DNA from: Marisediminitalea lipolytica
Lineage (GTDB): Bacteria > Pseudomonadota > Gammaproteobacteria > Enterobacterales > Alteromonadaceae
Reading direction: 5' to 3'
NCBI RefSeq assembly: GCF_001758465.1
Contig: NZ_MJIC01000010.1
Span: 1-64,000, forward strand
Length of the DNA: 64,000 nt
Positions 54,930-64,000 of this stretch are shown here, one piece after another. Every line of letters starts with the position of its first letter. The first letter of the stretch is position 1. The position numbers and the translations under genes were made by a program. The notes under the pieces are model-generated. The model was not told where the DNA came from. It worked only from the letters and a program-made list of their open reading frames with translations, and made no database searches.

Positions 54930-56831
54930 ATGCTGCACAATTTTGCCAATGCCTGTATCACACTGATTATCAGTATACTTCTGGTGCACTGTGTAAAGTC
55001 GGTGCGCAGTCAGCGCGGCGCATTATCCAAACGCATTAATCTGGACGATCTGATTATTCTGCTGCTGCCGGCTGCGTTGGTATTGGCGGCACAATGGCTG
55101 GCGTCGTCTGTGGTAACCGCTGCCATATTCGGGGGGCTCAGCGTATACGGCATACTGGTGTGGCTTGATGCCATCCTGTTTGTACAATACCGAATTGAAA
55201 TTAATCGTCAGACCATCGCCTGGTTTTTTACCGGTAGTAAAGGGTTAAGCAAAGGGCTACCGCATCTGCTGGCCTTATTTCATCGTTTTCCGGTAGCGGC
55301 ACTCATTCCGCTGGTATGGTTAACGAGCTTATATCTGTTGCTCTATTCATCCTTTTTGCCGGTGCAAGCCATTATCGCCTGTGCTTTACTGGCCGCGGTG
55401 TGCCGCTGGCATATTACTGCCAGTAAGACGCAGGTGGTGGTGTTCGCCATCGTCGCGGCATGGGCAATCACACAGCCTTTGGGCATGCCGGCCGACGGGG
55501 CATTAGTAACGAGCCTGATATTTGGCGTAATGGTTGGTGTGATTATGATGCTGGCGATTTTACGTACACTATTTATTTCCCAGCATGAATTTCTGACTGC
55601 GCCGACCTTGCTGGCCAACATTTTAGTGGACGACTCCTTTGAGGCCGCCTCTGCTTTTTCTCCGCGTGAAGAACACCGTCCATTTATCAGTCCGGCTACG
55701 GCGGCAAAACAAAAAAGCCCGTTCTTTGGCCACTGTAAAAATGCCAACATCATTCTGGTTACGATGGAATCCCTGGGGTGTTATATCAACCCTTACAGCG
55801 AAAATGGCGCGCACTCACGCCTGGCGCAGCGACTGCAAATGCAACAGGGAGTCTGGCTGTCACAACAACATTTCAGCCTGTGCCCGAATACCACGGTGTC
55901 GACCAATCAGATGTATACCGGGCATTACTCCAATAATCCGTATAACAAAAGCGACTCATTATTTCCCGGCAAAGAGCCGAAACACATTGCCCATTTGCGG
56001 GCCAACGGCTATAAAACCCTGTTTTTAGACAGTGCCGATACACACTTGTATGACTACGAGCGCCTGTTAGCCCGGATCGGTTTTGACCGAGTGTGGGGAA
56101 CCCGGGATATCCCGGCCAAAGGATTAAAAGCCGACTACCGGTTATGGAATATGGTGGATGTGATTGCCGAAGAAGTAGCAGACGGCCCGTTTTTCCTGCA
56201 TGTGATTAACGACCAAACCCATATGCCCTATGAAGTGGTGGATGAGCAGCGTTTTAACCGGCATAGCGGTAACAGTCAGAAAGCCAAATACATGAATGCA
56301 GTAGAAGAAGTTGATTTTATCCTCGATGAGTTTTTACTCAGGTTGGGTAAAAAAGTGGATTTATCCAATACCATCGTGGTGTTTACCGGCGATCACGGCG
56401 AGTCCTTTGGTGAGTTTGGCTACAGTTTTCACAGCAATTCGGTGATTTTACCGCAGATTACCGTGCCCTTTATGCTATGCCACCCAAAACTGAATCAGCG
56501 ACAACTTGAACATTCCTGTCATTTTGATTTGTTTCCCACCTTTTTCGACCTGCTCGGCATTGAGTTTGATTACCCGTCGCTGGGTAGCCCGCTGGGTTGC
56601 GAACAACGTGACTTTGCCTACTTTGCCCACTCCGCCACGCTTAAAGGCAACAGCCCGGCTAATTTTGGGTTTATCAATAATGGCGAGTTGTTGTGGATGG
56701 ACAGGTTATTTAATCAGGTGAGTTTATTGTCCAGTGAACAAGTGCGCCGTCCGCTGAGCGCCAAAGAGCAGTCCTATGCTAAATCACTGTTACATAAAAT
56801 GCTCAGTGAAAGGGGAGTGTTGGTATCATGA
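54930..56831 (+). CDS. Membrane sulfatase-family phospho-group transferase (LtaS/PEtN-transferase-like)
   Basis: About five to six membrane helices (1-220) precede a periplasmic sulfatase/alkaline phosphatase-fold domain (265-625). It has a catalytic Thr in CPNTTVST (321/322), DQTHMPYE and the metal site GDHGES. Membrane proteins of this type transfer phosphoethanolamine or phosphoglycerol to sugars or lipids. The active site faces the periplasm, so the acceptor may be an exported glycan. It overlaps the next gene by 4 nt. Confidence 0.78.
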   Translation: MLHNFANACITLIISILLVHCVKSVRSQRGALSKRINLDDLIILLLPAALVLAAQWLASSVVTAAIFGGLSVYGILVWLDAILFVQYRIEINRQTIAWFFTGSKGLSKGLPHLLALFHRFPVAALIPLVWLTSLYLLLYSSFLPVQAIIACALLAAVCRWHITASKTQVVVFAIVAAWAITQPLGMPADGALVTSLIFGVMVGVIMMLAILRTLFISQHEFLTAPTLLANILVDDSFEAASAFSPREEHRPFISPATAAKQKSPFFGHCKNANIILVTMESLGCYINPYSENGAHSRLAQRLQMQQGVWLSQQHFSLCPNTTVSTNQMYTGHYSNNPYNKSDSLFPGKEPKHIAHLRANGYKTLFLDSADTHLYDYERLLARIGFDRVWGTRDIPAKGLKADYRLWNMVDVIAEEVADGPFFLHVINDQTHMPYEVVDEQRFNRHSGNSQKAKYMNAVEEVDFILDEFLLRLGKKVDLSNTIVVFTGDHGESFGEFGYSFHSNSVILPQITVPFMLCHPKLNQRQLEHSCHFDLFPTFFDLLGIEFDYPSLGSPLGCEQRDFAYFAHSATLKGNSPANFGFINNGELLWMDRLFNQVSLLSSEQVRRPLSAKEQSYAKSLLHKMLSERGVLVS

Positions 56832-59152
56832 ATAACACGACCGATTCGGTGCTAACGCCGTTTACCCAAAATATCCTGGACAGCGTCGAGCGGCAGAATA
56901 TACAGATGGTGTCGTTTGATATCTTCGACACGCTGGTGCATCGCAAAACGGCGAGGCCGGTTGATGTGTTTGCGCTGGCCTTTGAACAAATCCAACATCA
57001 GTATCCACTGGCAATGACGGCGGCAGAATACCGCGAGCTGCGCCAAAGTACCGAGATGCGTGTAAAGCGTGGGGCAGTAAGTGGCGAAGTGGGGCTTAAT
57101 GACATCATTAGTGCACTGCCTTTTAATGCCGATATAAAACGGTCGCTACTGGATGCCGAGTTAGCTGCCGAATCAGCCTGTGGTTTTCTGAATCAGGCCA
57201 TTTGTCAGCTTATTGCCACCTTGGTGAATAACGGCGTAAAAGTGGTGCTTATCTCAGATATGTATTTAAGCGCAGAGCACATCCGGCGTTGTTTTTTTGC
57301 GGCCAGCGAAACGCTGCAACAACTGCCCCTGTACGTTTCTTGTGAGTTACAGTGCAACAAAGCCACGGGCAAACTGTACCAGCATGTTCAGCGCGTTGAG
57401 CAAATAAATCCTAGGCACTGGCTGCATATTGGCGACCATCCGGTGTCTGATGGCGAAATGGCTGACAAAGCCGGAATTCATTGTGCTTTGTTGCGGGGTG
57501 CATTAAACGAAGCTGATATTGTTAAACAAGAAATTACACTGTTTACCAGCGATCAGCATTTTAACGCGGCACGGTTAATTTCAACCGCCCATTATCACCA
57601 CAACCGCAGTGCTGCCTTTGATATTGGTAGTTTTGTGTGGGGGCCGATTCTGTTTGCTTTTGCCGACTGGGTTATTGGCCAGGCACTTAAAACCCAAAGC
57701 AGGGGCATATTGTGTTTGATGCGCGAAGCGGAAGTATTTGCGCCAATTATCGAATGGCGGCTTGCCCAGCGGGATATCCACAGTGTTCGGGTGGAAAAGC
57801 TGTATGCGTCGCGTAAGTCTACCTTTTGGCCTGGCATCGACGTATCACAGCCGGATTGGTTTGAAGATTTGATTTATGTTCTGGTACAGCGGCGCGGCTA
57901 TACCGTGGCCGACTTCTACCGGGATTTCAGGCTATCTGCCGATGGGTTATTAACCCGCTATGCCGGGGTGGCTATTCGTGATACCGATGGTTTGTTTGAA
58001 CAGGGCGAAAACCTGTTAAAACTGCTCACCAGCAACGCCCGGAGCAACAAGTCTGTGGTGCAGGACTACATCGGCGAGCAGCGGGCTCGCTTTACCCGAT
58101 ATTATCAAACCCATATTAAGATGGGGCTGGATGAATGTGTGACGGTAGATTTGGGTAATGGCGGTACGATCCCTCACCAGATTGAAGCCATAATGCAAAC
58201 CAGCAGTAAGGCTAACTTACTGTTTTATTCGTCTGAACGTATTTATCGTTACGCCGATAAAACCCATTACAGCAGTTTTGTCAGTGCCCATTCAGACTCG
58301 CGTAATTTACGCCAGTTACTATCCCGTTCGCCGGAATGTATCGAGCCTTTTTTAGTGGGCGACTGTGGCACGGTTACCGGCTACAGCGACGATGAAATGG
58401 CCACGCCAGAGCAAGCCAGTAGCCTGCCGGAAAACTCAGCGTATGTGCAGGATTTCCTCGCCGGGCTTAAATGTTATTTCGAGGTGCATCATCAGTATCA
58501 GTTAGCGGCGATTGATGTGCAGGACGTGCTGCCATTGCTTTACCGGTATATACAGTTACCTACTCGCACAGAAGCGCTGTTATTTACCCATATTCTGCAC
58601 CAGGATAACTTTGGTTCTAATGATGCTTACCCCATCATTACCCAGGCCCAGGGCGATGAAGTCAGCCACTGGCCGGTAGCTGAATTTTATCAGGCCTTCT
58701 GCCAGTACCCCAAAATCAAAGTGGGTAAAATACACTGGCCGCAGGCCGTCATCACCTTACTGGATGATAAATATTTAAGTCGCCAGAATGGCCTGTTATC
58801 CATGGATACCGACGCCGACGTACTTAATCTGATGGAACGGGTGTTAGCGCAGCAGTGGCAACGCTTTGCCGTATATGGAGCCGGGCTGTTTTTTGAAAAG
58901 CTCCTGCCGCACCTGCAAAAACATAATTTACATATTGAGCAGGTCATTGACCGAAAAGCCGAAATTTCCGGGCCTTATCAGGTTGCTGGTTTTGAGGTGC
59001 AGTCCTTACAGTCTGCGCTGCAAAACGGCTGTGACAAAATCCTGATTTCCTCCTTTGCATTTAAAGATGAAATTGCCCGCAATATCTACGAGCAATCACA
59101 ACTGCAATCTCAGGGGCAATCCAAGGGTGCCATTGACATACTGAGTTTGTAA
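56828..59152 (+). CDS. HAD-domain protein with C-terminal Rossmann module
   Basis: This 774-aa protein has an N-terminal HAD fold with motif I FDIFDTLVHRK (Asp31, Asp34) and a later GDHPVSDGEMADKAG motif IV region. Next come a middle region of unknown type (about 265-640) and a C-terminal nucleotide-binding-like module from about 675 (FAVYGAGLFFEKLLPHL ... IDRKAE). HAD proteins of this type are found in polysaccharide loci, where they may be phosphatases or be fused to transferases. Substrate unknown. Confidence 0.7.
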   Translation: MNNTTDSVLTPFTQNILDSVERQNIQMVSFDIFDTLVHRKTARPVDVFALAFEQIQHQYPLAMTAAEYRELRQSTEMRVKRGAVSGEVGLNDIISALPFNADIKRSLLDAELAAESACGFLNQAICQLIATLVNNGVKVVLISDMYLSAEHIRRCFFAASETLQQLPLYVSCELQCNKATGKLYQHVQRVEQINPRHWLHIGDHPVSDGEMADKAGIHCALLRGALNEADIVKQEITLFTSDQHFNAARLISTAHYHHNRSAAFDIGSFVWGPILFAFADWVIGQALKTQSRGILCLMREAEVFAPIIEWRLAQRDIHSVRVEKLYASRKSTFWPGIDVSQPDWFEDLIYVLVQRRGYTVADFYRDFRLSADGLLTRYAGVAIRDTDGLFEQGENLLKLLTSNARSNKSVVQDYIGEQRARFTRYYQTHIKMGLDECVTVDLGNGGTIPHQIEAIMQTSSKANLLFYSSERIYRYADKTHYSSFVSAHSDSRNLRQLLSRSPECIEPFLVGDCGTVTGYSDDEMATPEQASSLPENSAYVQDFLAGLKCYFEVHHQYQLAAIDVQDVLPLLYRYIQLPTRTEALLFTHILHQDNFGSNDAYPIITQAQGDEVSHWPVAEFYQAFCQYPKIKVGKIHWPQAVITLLDDKYLSRQNGLLSMDTDADVLNLMERVLAQQWQRFAVYGAGLFFEKLLPHLQKHNLHIEQVIDRKAEISGPYQVAGFEVQSLQSALQNGCDKILISSFAFKDEIARNIYEQSQLQSQGQSKGAIDILSL

Positions 59153-59169
59153 AAGGGCGCACAAAGCAT

Positions 59170-61422
59170 GTGGAGCAAGACAATAAAATGAACCAGATCA
59201 CCCATAGCGGCATTCCCGAGGCACCTTACACCGATCGATTGCGGTTTATTGTATTAACCCCGCAGTCTTCAGACCGGCTGATCGGGACTTTACCCGCGAC
59301 CATGTTAGAGGTTGCTGAAGCGGCATCAGATTATAGCGGTGCTTGTCATATTATTTGTTTCGATGATGAGCTGGATAAAGCGTTTAACTATATCGGCAAC
59401 CATACCGTCAGTGACCAGGACTGCTATGTCACCGCAGTGAAAACTGCCGCCGGTAATGCCAGCCAGCAACACATCGAAAATCGCTTTTACCAGGCAGGTT
59501 TTCATCTTGACGCGCGGGAATGGTTAAAGCGTGAGTATGCCCCACTAACGGATAACCGGGCTTTTGTTACCACGACGTTTCGCCGTATCAAGCAAACCGG
59601 GCACCCGCTGTGCACACTGAATAATTTGCTGGCCGAACGTGACTTGCACATGGATATGTTGCGCGAGTTTTCCAGTCGTTCCGATGCCCATGTATTTCGT
59701 TATGCTTTTGCCCAGCAGTTTATTCGTCCGGGCGACCGTTTGCTCGACTGTGCCTGTGGGCTCGGCTATGGCAGTTACCTGATGTCGTTAAACGAGCAGG
59801 TAAAACAGGTTACCGCGGTAGATATTTGTGCAGAAAGTGTCAGCTACGCTAATCAGGTTTATGGCCATGAAAAACTGGGGTATCAGACCCTGGACATCGA
59901 TGAATATGCCCAGACAAGTTTTGCACCCTTTGATTTAATTACGTCGTTTGAAACCATCGAGCACGTAGTGGATTACCACTCCTTTTTTAAACTGTGTCTG
60001 AAAAGCTTAAAACCAGACGGCAGGGTGATTGCCAGCGTGCCGTATATGTGGGTGGATGAAACCGGCAAAGACCCGAACCCCTACCATTTTCATGAGTTTG
60101 ACTGGCGTAAGTTTGCCGATCTATTTGCCCAATACGGGTTTATTTTAGAAGGCCGTTATCATCAAACCGCGCCGGGCGGGTTTAAACTGCCCCAGTCTCC
60201 GCGCCGTTTTGAAAAAGCCTCACTGGATGCGCCGGAAACGGAAACCGAGTGGTTAGTGGTTATTGCTACACCGGACTTAACTCATCCGCTGTGGCAGACC
60301 CAACAACAACAGCCTTATACCAATCCCCAGTATCCGCAATCGAATCTGCCCGCGTATGTTGATTTTGCCAGGGGCTATCAAAATCCCTGGTTACACCGCC
60401 AGTTAGTGCAGGTAGGGCAGCGAATCGAAGATGCCGGGGTCAGACAGCAATATGTTCAAAAATTGCTGAACCAAAGCAATGGCGATACTTCCATGCTGCT
60501 TACCTTGCAGGGATATGGCTTAGCGAACGAGATGAGCGAATGGCAAAGCTGGTTTGCTGCGTCTGAACAGGCACTTGCAGGCCAGGGTGAGGTAACAACG
60601 CCATTCAGCTTGCGCTGGTTTGTATCGCTGGCCTACCTGACCGCGGTTAAACATCTGGAAGCCGGTAACAGCGACAAAGCCATACAGTATTTTGGATTAG
60701 TGCTTAAAAGCGACTGCAATCTGTTTTGTCCGGTACTCAATATCAAAGCCATTGAGGCGGAGTATCAACTGGCTAAACTCGCCTTGTGCAACGATTCACG
60801 GCAGCAAGCCCTGGACCATTTGCAGGCTGCAAAGCAGCGTATTTTCACCTCAACCCAGGTGTTTCAGCACTGTGTTGAAAATCAGCAAGATGAGATTGCC
60901 GAATTTTTATGGAATGAAATGGCCGACCTGTATGACGCCGGTGCCCTGGTCAATAAGCTGATGATAGCCCTGCGCAGTGAAAAACCGGCTGGCAAACTAC
61001 TTCGACAGTGCGGCGAGTGGGAACATAACAAGCGCTTTGGCTTATTTAATCTGGTGGAGAAATACCGCAAATCAGGCGATTTAACTTTTCAGGCAGATAT
61101 GCAACTGATAGCCCAGTCATACGTTAACAAGCTCGTCAGCAAGCTCAGTCAGCTCGAAGCGCCGGGAACTGTATATATCTGGGGAACCGGTGTGGTCGCT
61201 ACGCAGGTTTATTCTGCGCTGAGCAAAAAAGGTGTCAGTGTGGCTGCGTTTATCGATTCTCAGGCTCGCACCGGGCAAACGCTTAGCAATATCCCGGTAT
61301 ATACGATTGCTGATACGCCGATTGCTCAGAGAGATACTGTGATCCTGACTTCAGTGGGTTCCTCCGGTGTGCTGGCTAAGCCACTGGAAGAGCAGGGTAT
61401 CCAGTGTGTTTATCTGGCCTGA
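59170..61422 (+). CDS. SAM-dependent methyltransferase with C-terminal Rossmann module
   Basis: This 750-aa protein has a class I methyltransferase domain at about 170-350 (LLDCACGLGYGSYL, VTAVDICAESVSYANQV, FDLITSFETIEHV). An N-terminal region of about 170 residues is unassigned. After a helical middle (400-650) comes a C-terminal GTGVVATQVYSAL ... IDSQAR module like that in the two flanking genes. It may O- or N-methylate the glycan. GTG start at 59170; an ATG eight codons on is also possible. Confidence 0.75.
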   Translation: MEQDNKMNQITHSGIPEAPYTDRLRFIVLTPQSSDRLIGTLPATMLEVAEAASDYSGACHIICFDDELDKAFNYIGNHTVSDQDCYVTAVKTAAGNASQQHIENRFYQAGFHLDAREWLKREYAPLTDNRAFVTTTFRRIKQTGHPLCTLNNLLAERDLHMDMLREFSSRSDAHVFRYAFAQQFIRPGDRLLDCACGLGYGSYLMSLNEQVKQVTAVDICAESVSYANQVYGHEKLGYQTLDIDEYAQTSFAPFDLITSFETIEHVVDYHSFFKLCLKSLKPDGRVIASVPYMWVDETGKDPNPYHFHEFDWRKFADLFAQYGFILEGRYHQTAPGGFKLPQSPRRFEKASLDAPETETEWLVVIATPDLTHPLWQTQQQQPYTNPQYPQSNLPAYVDFARGYQNPWLHRQLVQVGQRIEDAGVRQQYVQKLLNQSNGDTSMLLTLQGYGLANEMSEWQSWFAASEQALAGQGEVTTPFSLRWFVSLAYLTAVKHLEAGNSDKAIQYFGLVLKSDCNLFCPVLNIKAIEAEYQLAKLALCNDSRQQALDHLQAAKQRIFTSTQVFQHCVENQQDEIAEFLWNEMADLYDAGALVNKLMIALRSEKPAGKLLRQCGEWEHNKRFGLFNLVEKYRKSGDLTFQADMQLIAQSYVNKLVSKLSQLEAPGTVYIWGTGVVATQVYSALSKKGVSVAAFIDSQARTGQTLSNIPVYTIADTPIAQRDTVILTSVGSSGVLAKPLEEQGIQCVYLA

Positions 61423-61443
61423 TTATCTTGATAAGAGACTGAA

Positions 61444-62712
61444 ATGAAAACACAAAAGGTAGCTGTGGTTGGCACGGGGAGCAGTGCAGAGAAGTTTATC
61501 AGCACGGTTAGTTCTGCGTGTTCCTTTACTTTTTTTAATTCTACTGGCAGCGGAGAATGTCAGGGGCAGCCGGTGTATGCGCTGAATCAGCTTGTTCACA
61601 ACGAATTCGATAAAGTGGTGCTTGCGGTATACGACTATGGTGAGCTACTGCCTTTGATTGAAAATTCGGATAAAGCCCCGCTTTACTGGTTCGACGCAAA
61701 AAACACGGAATTAGCTTTATTAACCGATCCGTATTTCGATAACGCTCAGGCTTGTCGGCAAAAAACAGAATTACTGACCGTGATTTATGACATGCGGATT
61801 GCGCCACCAACCTATGATTTTGTGGTGTTTTTAATCAAAAGCCAGTTGGTTGCGCAAGAAAGAGGCCTGAAGGGACTACGCGTGATTATTGCGCCCGGCG
61901 ATAAACAAGGTTTTCGTGACAACATCGATTTTTTTTCCCAGGGGGAAATGGCATTCAGGGTAAGCCATCTGTTATTGCCGCTGATAAAACTGGTTGATCC
62001 CGGCGCTGACATCTTCTTATGTTCGAACAGAGAGGATGCCCGTGATATCTATTTTTCCGCTTGCCACCGCTTTCCTGATAGCCATAATTTCGTTAAGCCC
62101 ATTGCCCGTCATTTTTATTCTGAGTTTTTTGAAGCTATCGACAAAGGTATCGAGCACCGTTTAATCAGGGCGTCAGAAACTTGTCGTGAACGTATAGCAG
62201 AGTGGATGAGATACAGCAATATTGCACCACAGCGGGCGATTACCCTGACACTCAGAGAGTCAACAGCACACAATGACCGCAATAGCGAACTGGCCATCTG
62301 GCACCAGGTAGCCACTGCGCTTACCCAGGCCGGTTATCGGGTGATTGTGGTACGGGATACCGCTAAGGCACTGTTTCCATTAGGGTGGCAGAGTATTGAT
62401 GAGTTCCCCGTAGCCGCCCTGGATGTTGAAATGAGGACGGCGCTGTATGAGCAGAGCTGGCTGAATCTTGGAGTGTGTAACGGTCCGGCAGTACTTTGCT
62501 TTCTCATGGCGCAATGTCGCTATCTATTCTTTGGCATGTATAATGCTTCTTGTACCTCAAACACTTACGAACACCTGGAAAAAGTCGGGATTAAAAGAGA
62601 CCGGGATCAGATTGCTGGCGCTGGCGATGGTCAGTATATCTGCTGGGATGATATCACGGCTGAAAACGTACTTTTTGCAATACAACAAAAATTTGGAGTA
62701 ACCATCCAATGA
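61444..62712 (+). CDS. Unknown glycan-locus protein with N-terminal Rossmann module
   Basis: I do not recognise a family for this 422-aa protein. Residues 1-90 resemble the GxG nucleotide-binding module at the end of the two preceding proteins (VAVVGTGSSAEKFI). Residues 140-400 look like a GT-B or glycosyltransferase-like half (ITLTLRESTAHNDRNSELAI, LNLGVCNGPAVLCFLM). It overlaps the epimerase gene by 4 nt. A glycosyltransferase role is inferred from position and fold pattern only. Confidence 0.55.
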   Translation: MKTQKVAVVGTGSSAEKFISTVSSACSFTFFNSTGSGECQGQPVYALNQLVHNEFDKVVLAVYDYGELLPLIENSDKAPLYWFDAKNTELALLTDPYFDNAQACRQKTELLTVIYDMRIAPPTYDFVVFLIKSQLVAQERGLKGLRVIIAPGDKQGFRDNIDFFSQGEMAFRVSHLLLPLIKLVDPGADIFLCSNREDARDIYFSACHRFPDSHNFVKPIARHFYSEFFEAIDKGIEHRLIRASETCRERIAEWMRYSNIAPQRAITLTLRESTAHNDRNSELAIWHQVATALTQAGYRVIVVRDTAKALFPLGWQSIDEFPVAALDVEMRTALYEQSWLNLGVCNGPAVLCFLMAQCRYLFFGMYNASCTSNTYEHLEKVGIKRDRDQIAGAGDGQYICWDDITAENVLFAIQQKFGVTIQ

Positions 62713-63647
62713 GAATTTTAGTGACCGGCGCATGCGGTTATAAAGGCTCGGTGTTGATCCCGAAGCTTTTACGGGACGGATATTCAGTTGATGCGCTGGA
62801 CATTCAGTGGTTTGGTAATTTTTTACCGGAACACGAGAATTTAAACGTGATCCACCACGACGTGCGCGATACCGCAGCGATTAATTTAGCGGGTATAGAT
62901 GCCATTATTCATCTGGCCTCGGTGGCTAATGACCCCTGTGGTGATCTTGACCCCAAGCTCACCTGGGAAGTGAGTGCGCTGGCCACCATGCAGCTGGCCG
63001 ATCGCGCTGCCAGAGAAGGGATAAAGCACTTTATCTACGCTTCTTCGGGCAGTGTTTATGGTGTTAAGGATGAAGATCAGGTGACTGAGGATTTAACCTT
63101 AGAGCCGATATCCGAATACAACAAAACCAAGATGGTGTCTGAGCGGGTATTGCTAAGCTATGCCGACCAGATGACCGTACAGATTGTGCGTCCGGCAACA
63201 GTGTGTGGTTTATCACCAAGAATGCGCCTTGATGTAGCCGTCAATATGTTGACCATGCAGGCGTTATTAAACGGCGAGATCACGGTATTTGGTGGCAAAC
63301 AGGCGCGGCCCAATATTCACATTGACGACATTACCGATCTTTATTTGTTTTTGTTGGCAAACCCACAGCACACCGGCGTGTATAACGCAGGATTTGAAAA
63401 TATCACGATTCTTGATATTGCCGAGCAAATTAAAAACAGCATCGAAACCAATATCGTGGTGACACCGTCGAATGATCCTCGCTCGTACCGGATTAATTCA
63501 GACCGCTTACTGGCCACCGGGTTTACCCCTAAAAAAACGGTACAGGATGCCATAGACGAGATTACCGCGGCTTTCCATAGTGGCAAGCTAACCAATGAGG
63601 ATCGTTGGTATAACCTTAAGTGGATGCAGCAGGAAGTCTTAAAATGA
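62709..63647 (+). CDS. NAD-dependent sugar epimerase/dehydratase
   Basis: A 312-aa extended SDR protein with GACGYKG at 7-13, DVRD, an ASSGSVYG strand and the catalytic YNKTK. It acts on a nucleotide sugar; epimerase versus dehydratase cannot be told. The following SIS-domain gene overlaps by 4 nt, which suggests a heptose or related nucleotide sugar. Confidence 0.85.
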   Translation: MRILVTGACGYKGSVLIPKLLRDGYSVDALDIQWFGNFLPEHENLNVIHHDVRDTAAINLAGIDAIIHLASVANDPCGDLDPKLTWEVSALATMQLADRAAREGIKHFIYASSGSVYGVKDEDQVTEDLTLEPISEYNKTKMVSERVLLSYADQMTVQIVRPATVCGLSPRMRLDVAVNMLTMQALLNGEITVFGGKQARPNIHIDDITDLYLFLLANPQHTGVYNAGFENITILDIAEQIKNSIETNIVVTPSNDPRSYRINSDRLLATGFTPKKTVQDAIDEITAAFHSGKLTNEDRWYNLKWMQQEVLK

Positions 63648-64000
63648 AAGCCTTCATTGAGCAATATCAATCCCGACTGGCAGCACAAATTGCCGCGCTG
63701 GACAGCGATGCCATAGAACAACTGGCGGTAACCTTAATTGATTGCGTAAAGCACCAGCGTCAGGTGTTTATTTGTGGCAATGGCGGCAGCGCTGGTAACG
63801 CGATGCATCTTGCCAATGATTTCCTCTACGGCATTAGTCCGGATGGTTCCAGGGCGCTTAATGTTGAAGCGCTGCCAGCAAATTCGGCAGTGGTAACCTG
63901 TTTGGGCAATGACATTGGCTATGCCAACATTTTTGCGCATCAGTTAAAGGTGAAGGCTAAAGCGGATGATGTGCTGATAGTGCTGTCAGGCAGTGGTAAT
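63644..64000 (+). CDS. SIS-domain phosphoheptose isomerase-like protein (5' part, runs off window)
   Basis: The first 119 codons are present. The sequence MKAFIEQYQSRLAAQ is followed by FICGNGGSAGNAMHLANDF and ends at LIVLSGSGN, the pattern of GmhA-type sedoheptulose-7-phosphate isomerases. The start overlaps the epimerase stop (ATGA). The 3' part lies outside the window. It continues the glycosylation operon and suggests a heptose-containing nucleotide sugar is made. Confidence 0.85.
   Translation, partial: MKAFIEQYQSRLAAQIAALDSDAIEQLAVTLIDCVKHQRQVFICGNGGSAGNAMHLANDFLYGISPDGSRALNVEALPANSAVVTCLGNDIGYANIFAHQLKVKAKADDVLIVLSGSGN

Overview
The window looks like chromosomal DNA of a motile marine gammaproteobacterium, most likely Alteromonadales (Alteromonadaceae or a close relative). 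This rests on gene content and order: a tadA-mltF-purL neighbourhood, an H-ring type polar flagellum (flgT, flgP), cheV-cheR in front of flgB, tandem short flagellins, and flaG-fliD-fliS-fliT. No 16S rRNA gene or other decisive marker is present, so the genus is not assigned.

Layout. 1-545: a small IS200-type element next to tilS. 573-13700: housekeeping and signalling genes, namely tilS, a GGDEF protein, a KefB-like antiporter, a response regulator with a degenerate GGDEF domain, a PspB-like membrane protein, tadA, a 37-aa basic ORF, an MltF homologue lacking its catalytic glutamate, purL, a 45-aa secreted or membrane peptide, smrA and tRNA-Arg(CCU). 13829-14827: an orphan Mrr-like nuclease. 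14880-31884: flagellar genes flgT, flgP, an SRPBCC protein, flgN, flgM, flgA, cheV, cheR, flgBCDE and flgFGHIJKL. 31872-32801: a cytoplasmic sialidase-like propeller. 33049-38066: four flagellin genes separated by long structured intergenic regions. 38174-40842: flaG, fliD, fliS and a fliT-like gene. 41143-64000: a flagellin glycosylation island that runs off the end of the window.

Regulation can be read directly. Sigma-54 (-24/-12) promoters lie before flgP, flgB, flgF and the glycosylation island, with a candidate before flgA. Sigma-28 promoters lie before flgM and three of the four flagellins. This is the usual polar-flagellum hierarchy, and it appears to extend to the sugar genes.

The island carries the complete CMP-pseudaminic acid pathway (pseB, C, H, G, I, F). 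These genes are co-oriented and almost gapless with an acyl carrier protein, a FabG-like reductase, an AMP-forming ligase, a very large Maf-type flagellin glycosyltransferase with a duplicated N-terminal domain, LuxE-like and LuxC-like proteins without luciferase, a membrane sulfatase-family transferase, a HAD protein, a methyltransferase, an unknown protein, a sugar epimerase and a SIS-domain isomerase. The simplest reading is one operon of more than 22 kb that makes flagellin glycans and decorates them with an acyl-derived and possibly a phospho-type group. The decoration chemistry is inference and is the most novel part of the window. The noncoding DNA between the flagellin genes is the second most interesting part: it holds paired stem-loops with an identical loop motif and a repeated 15-nt element.
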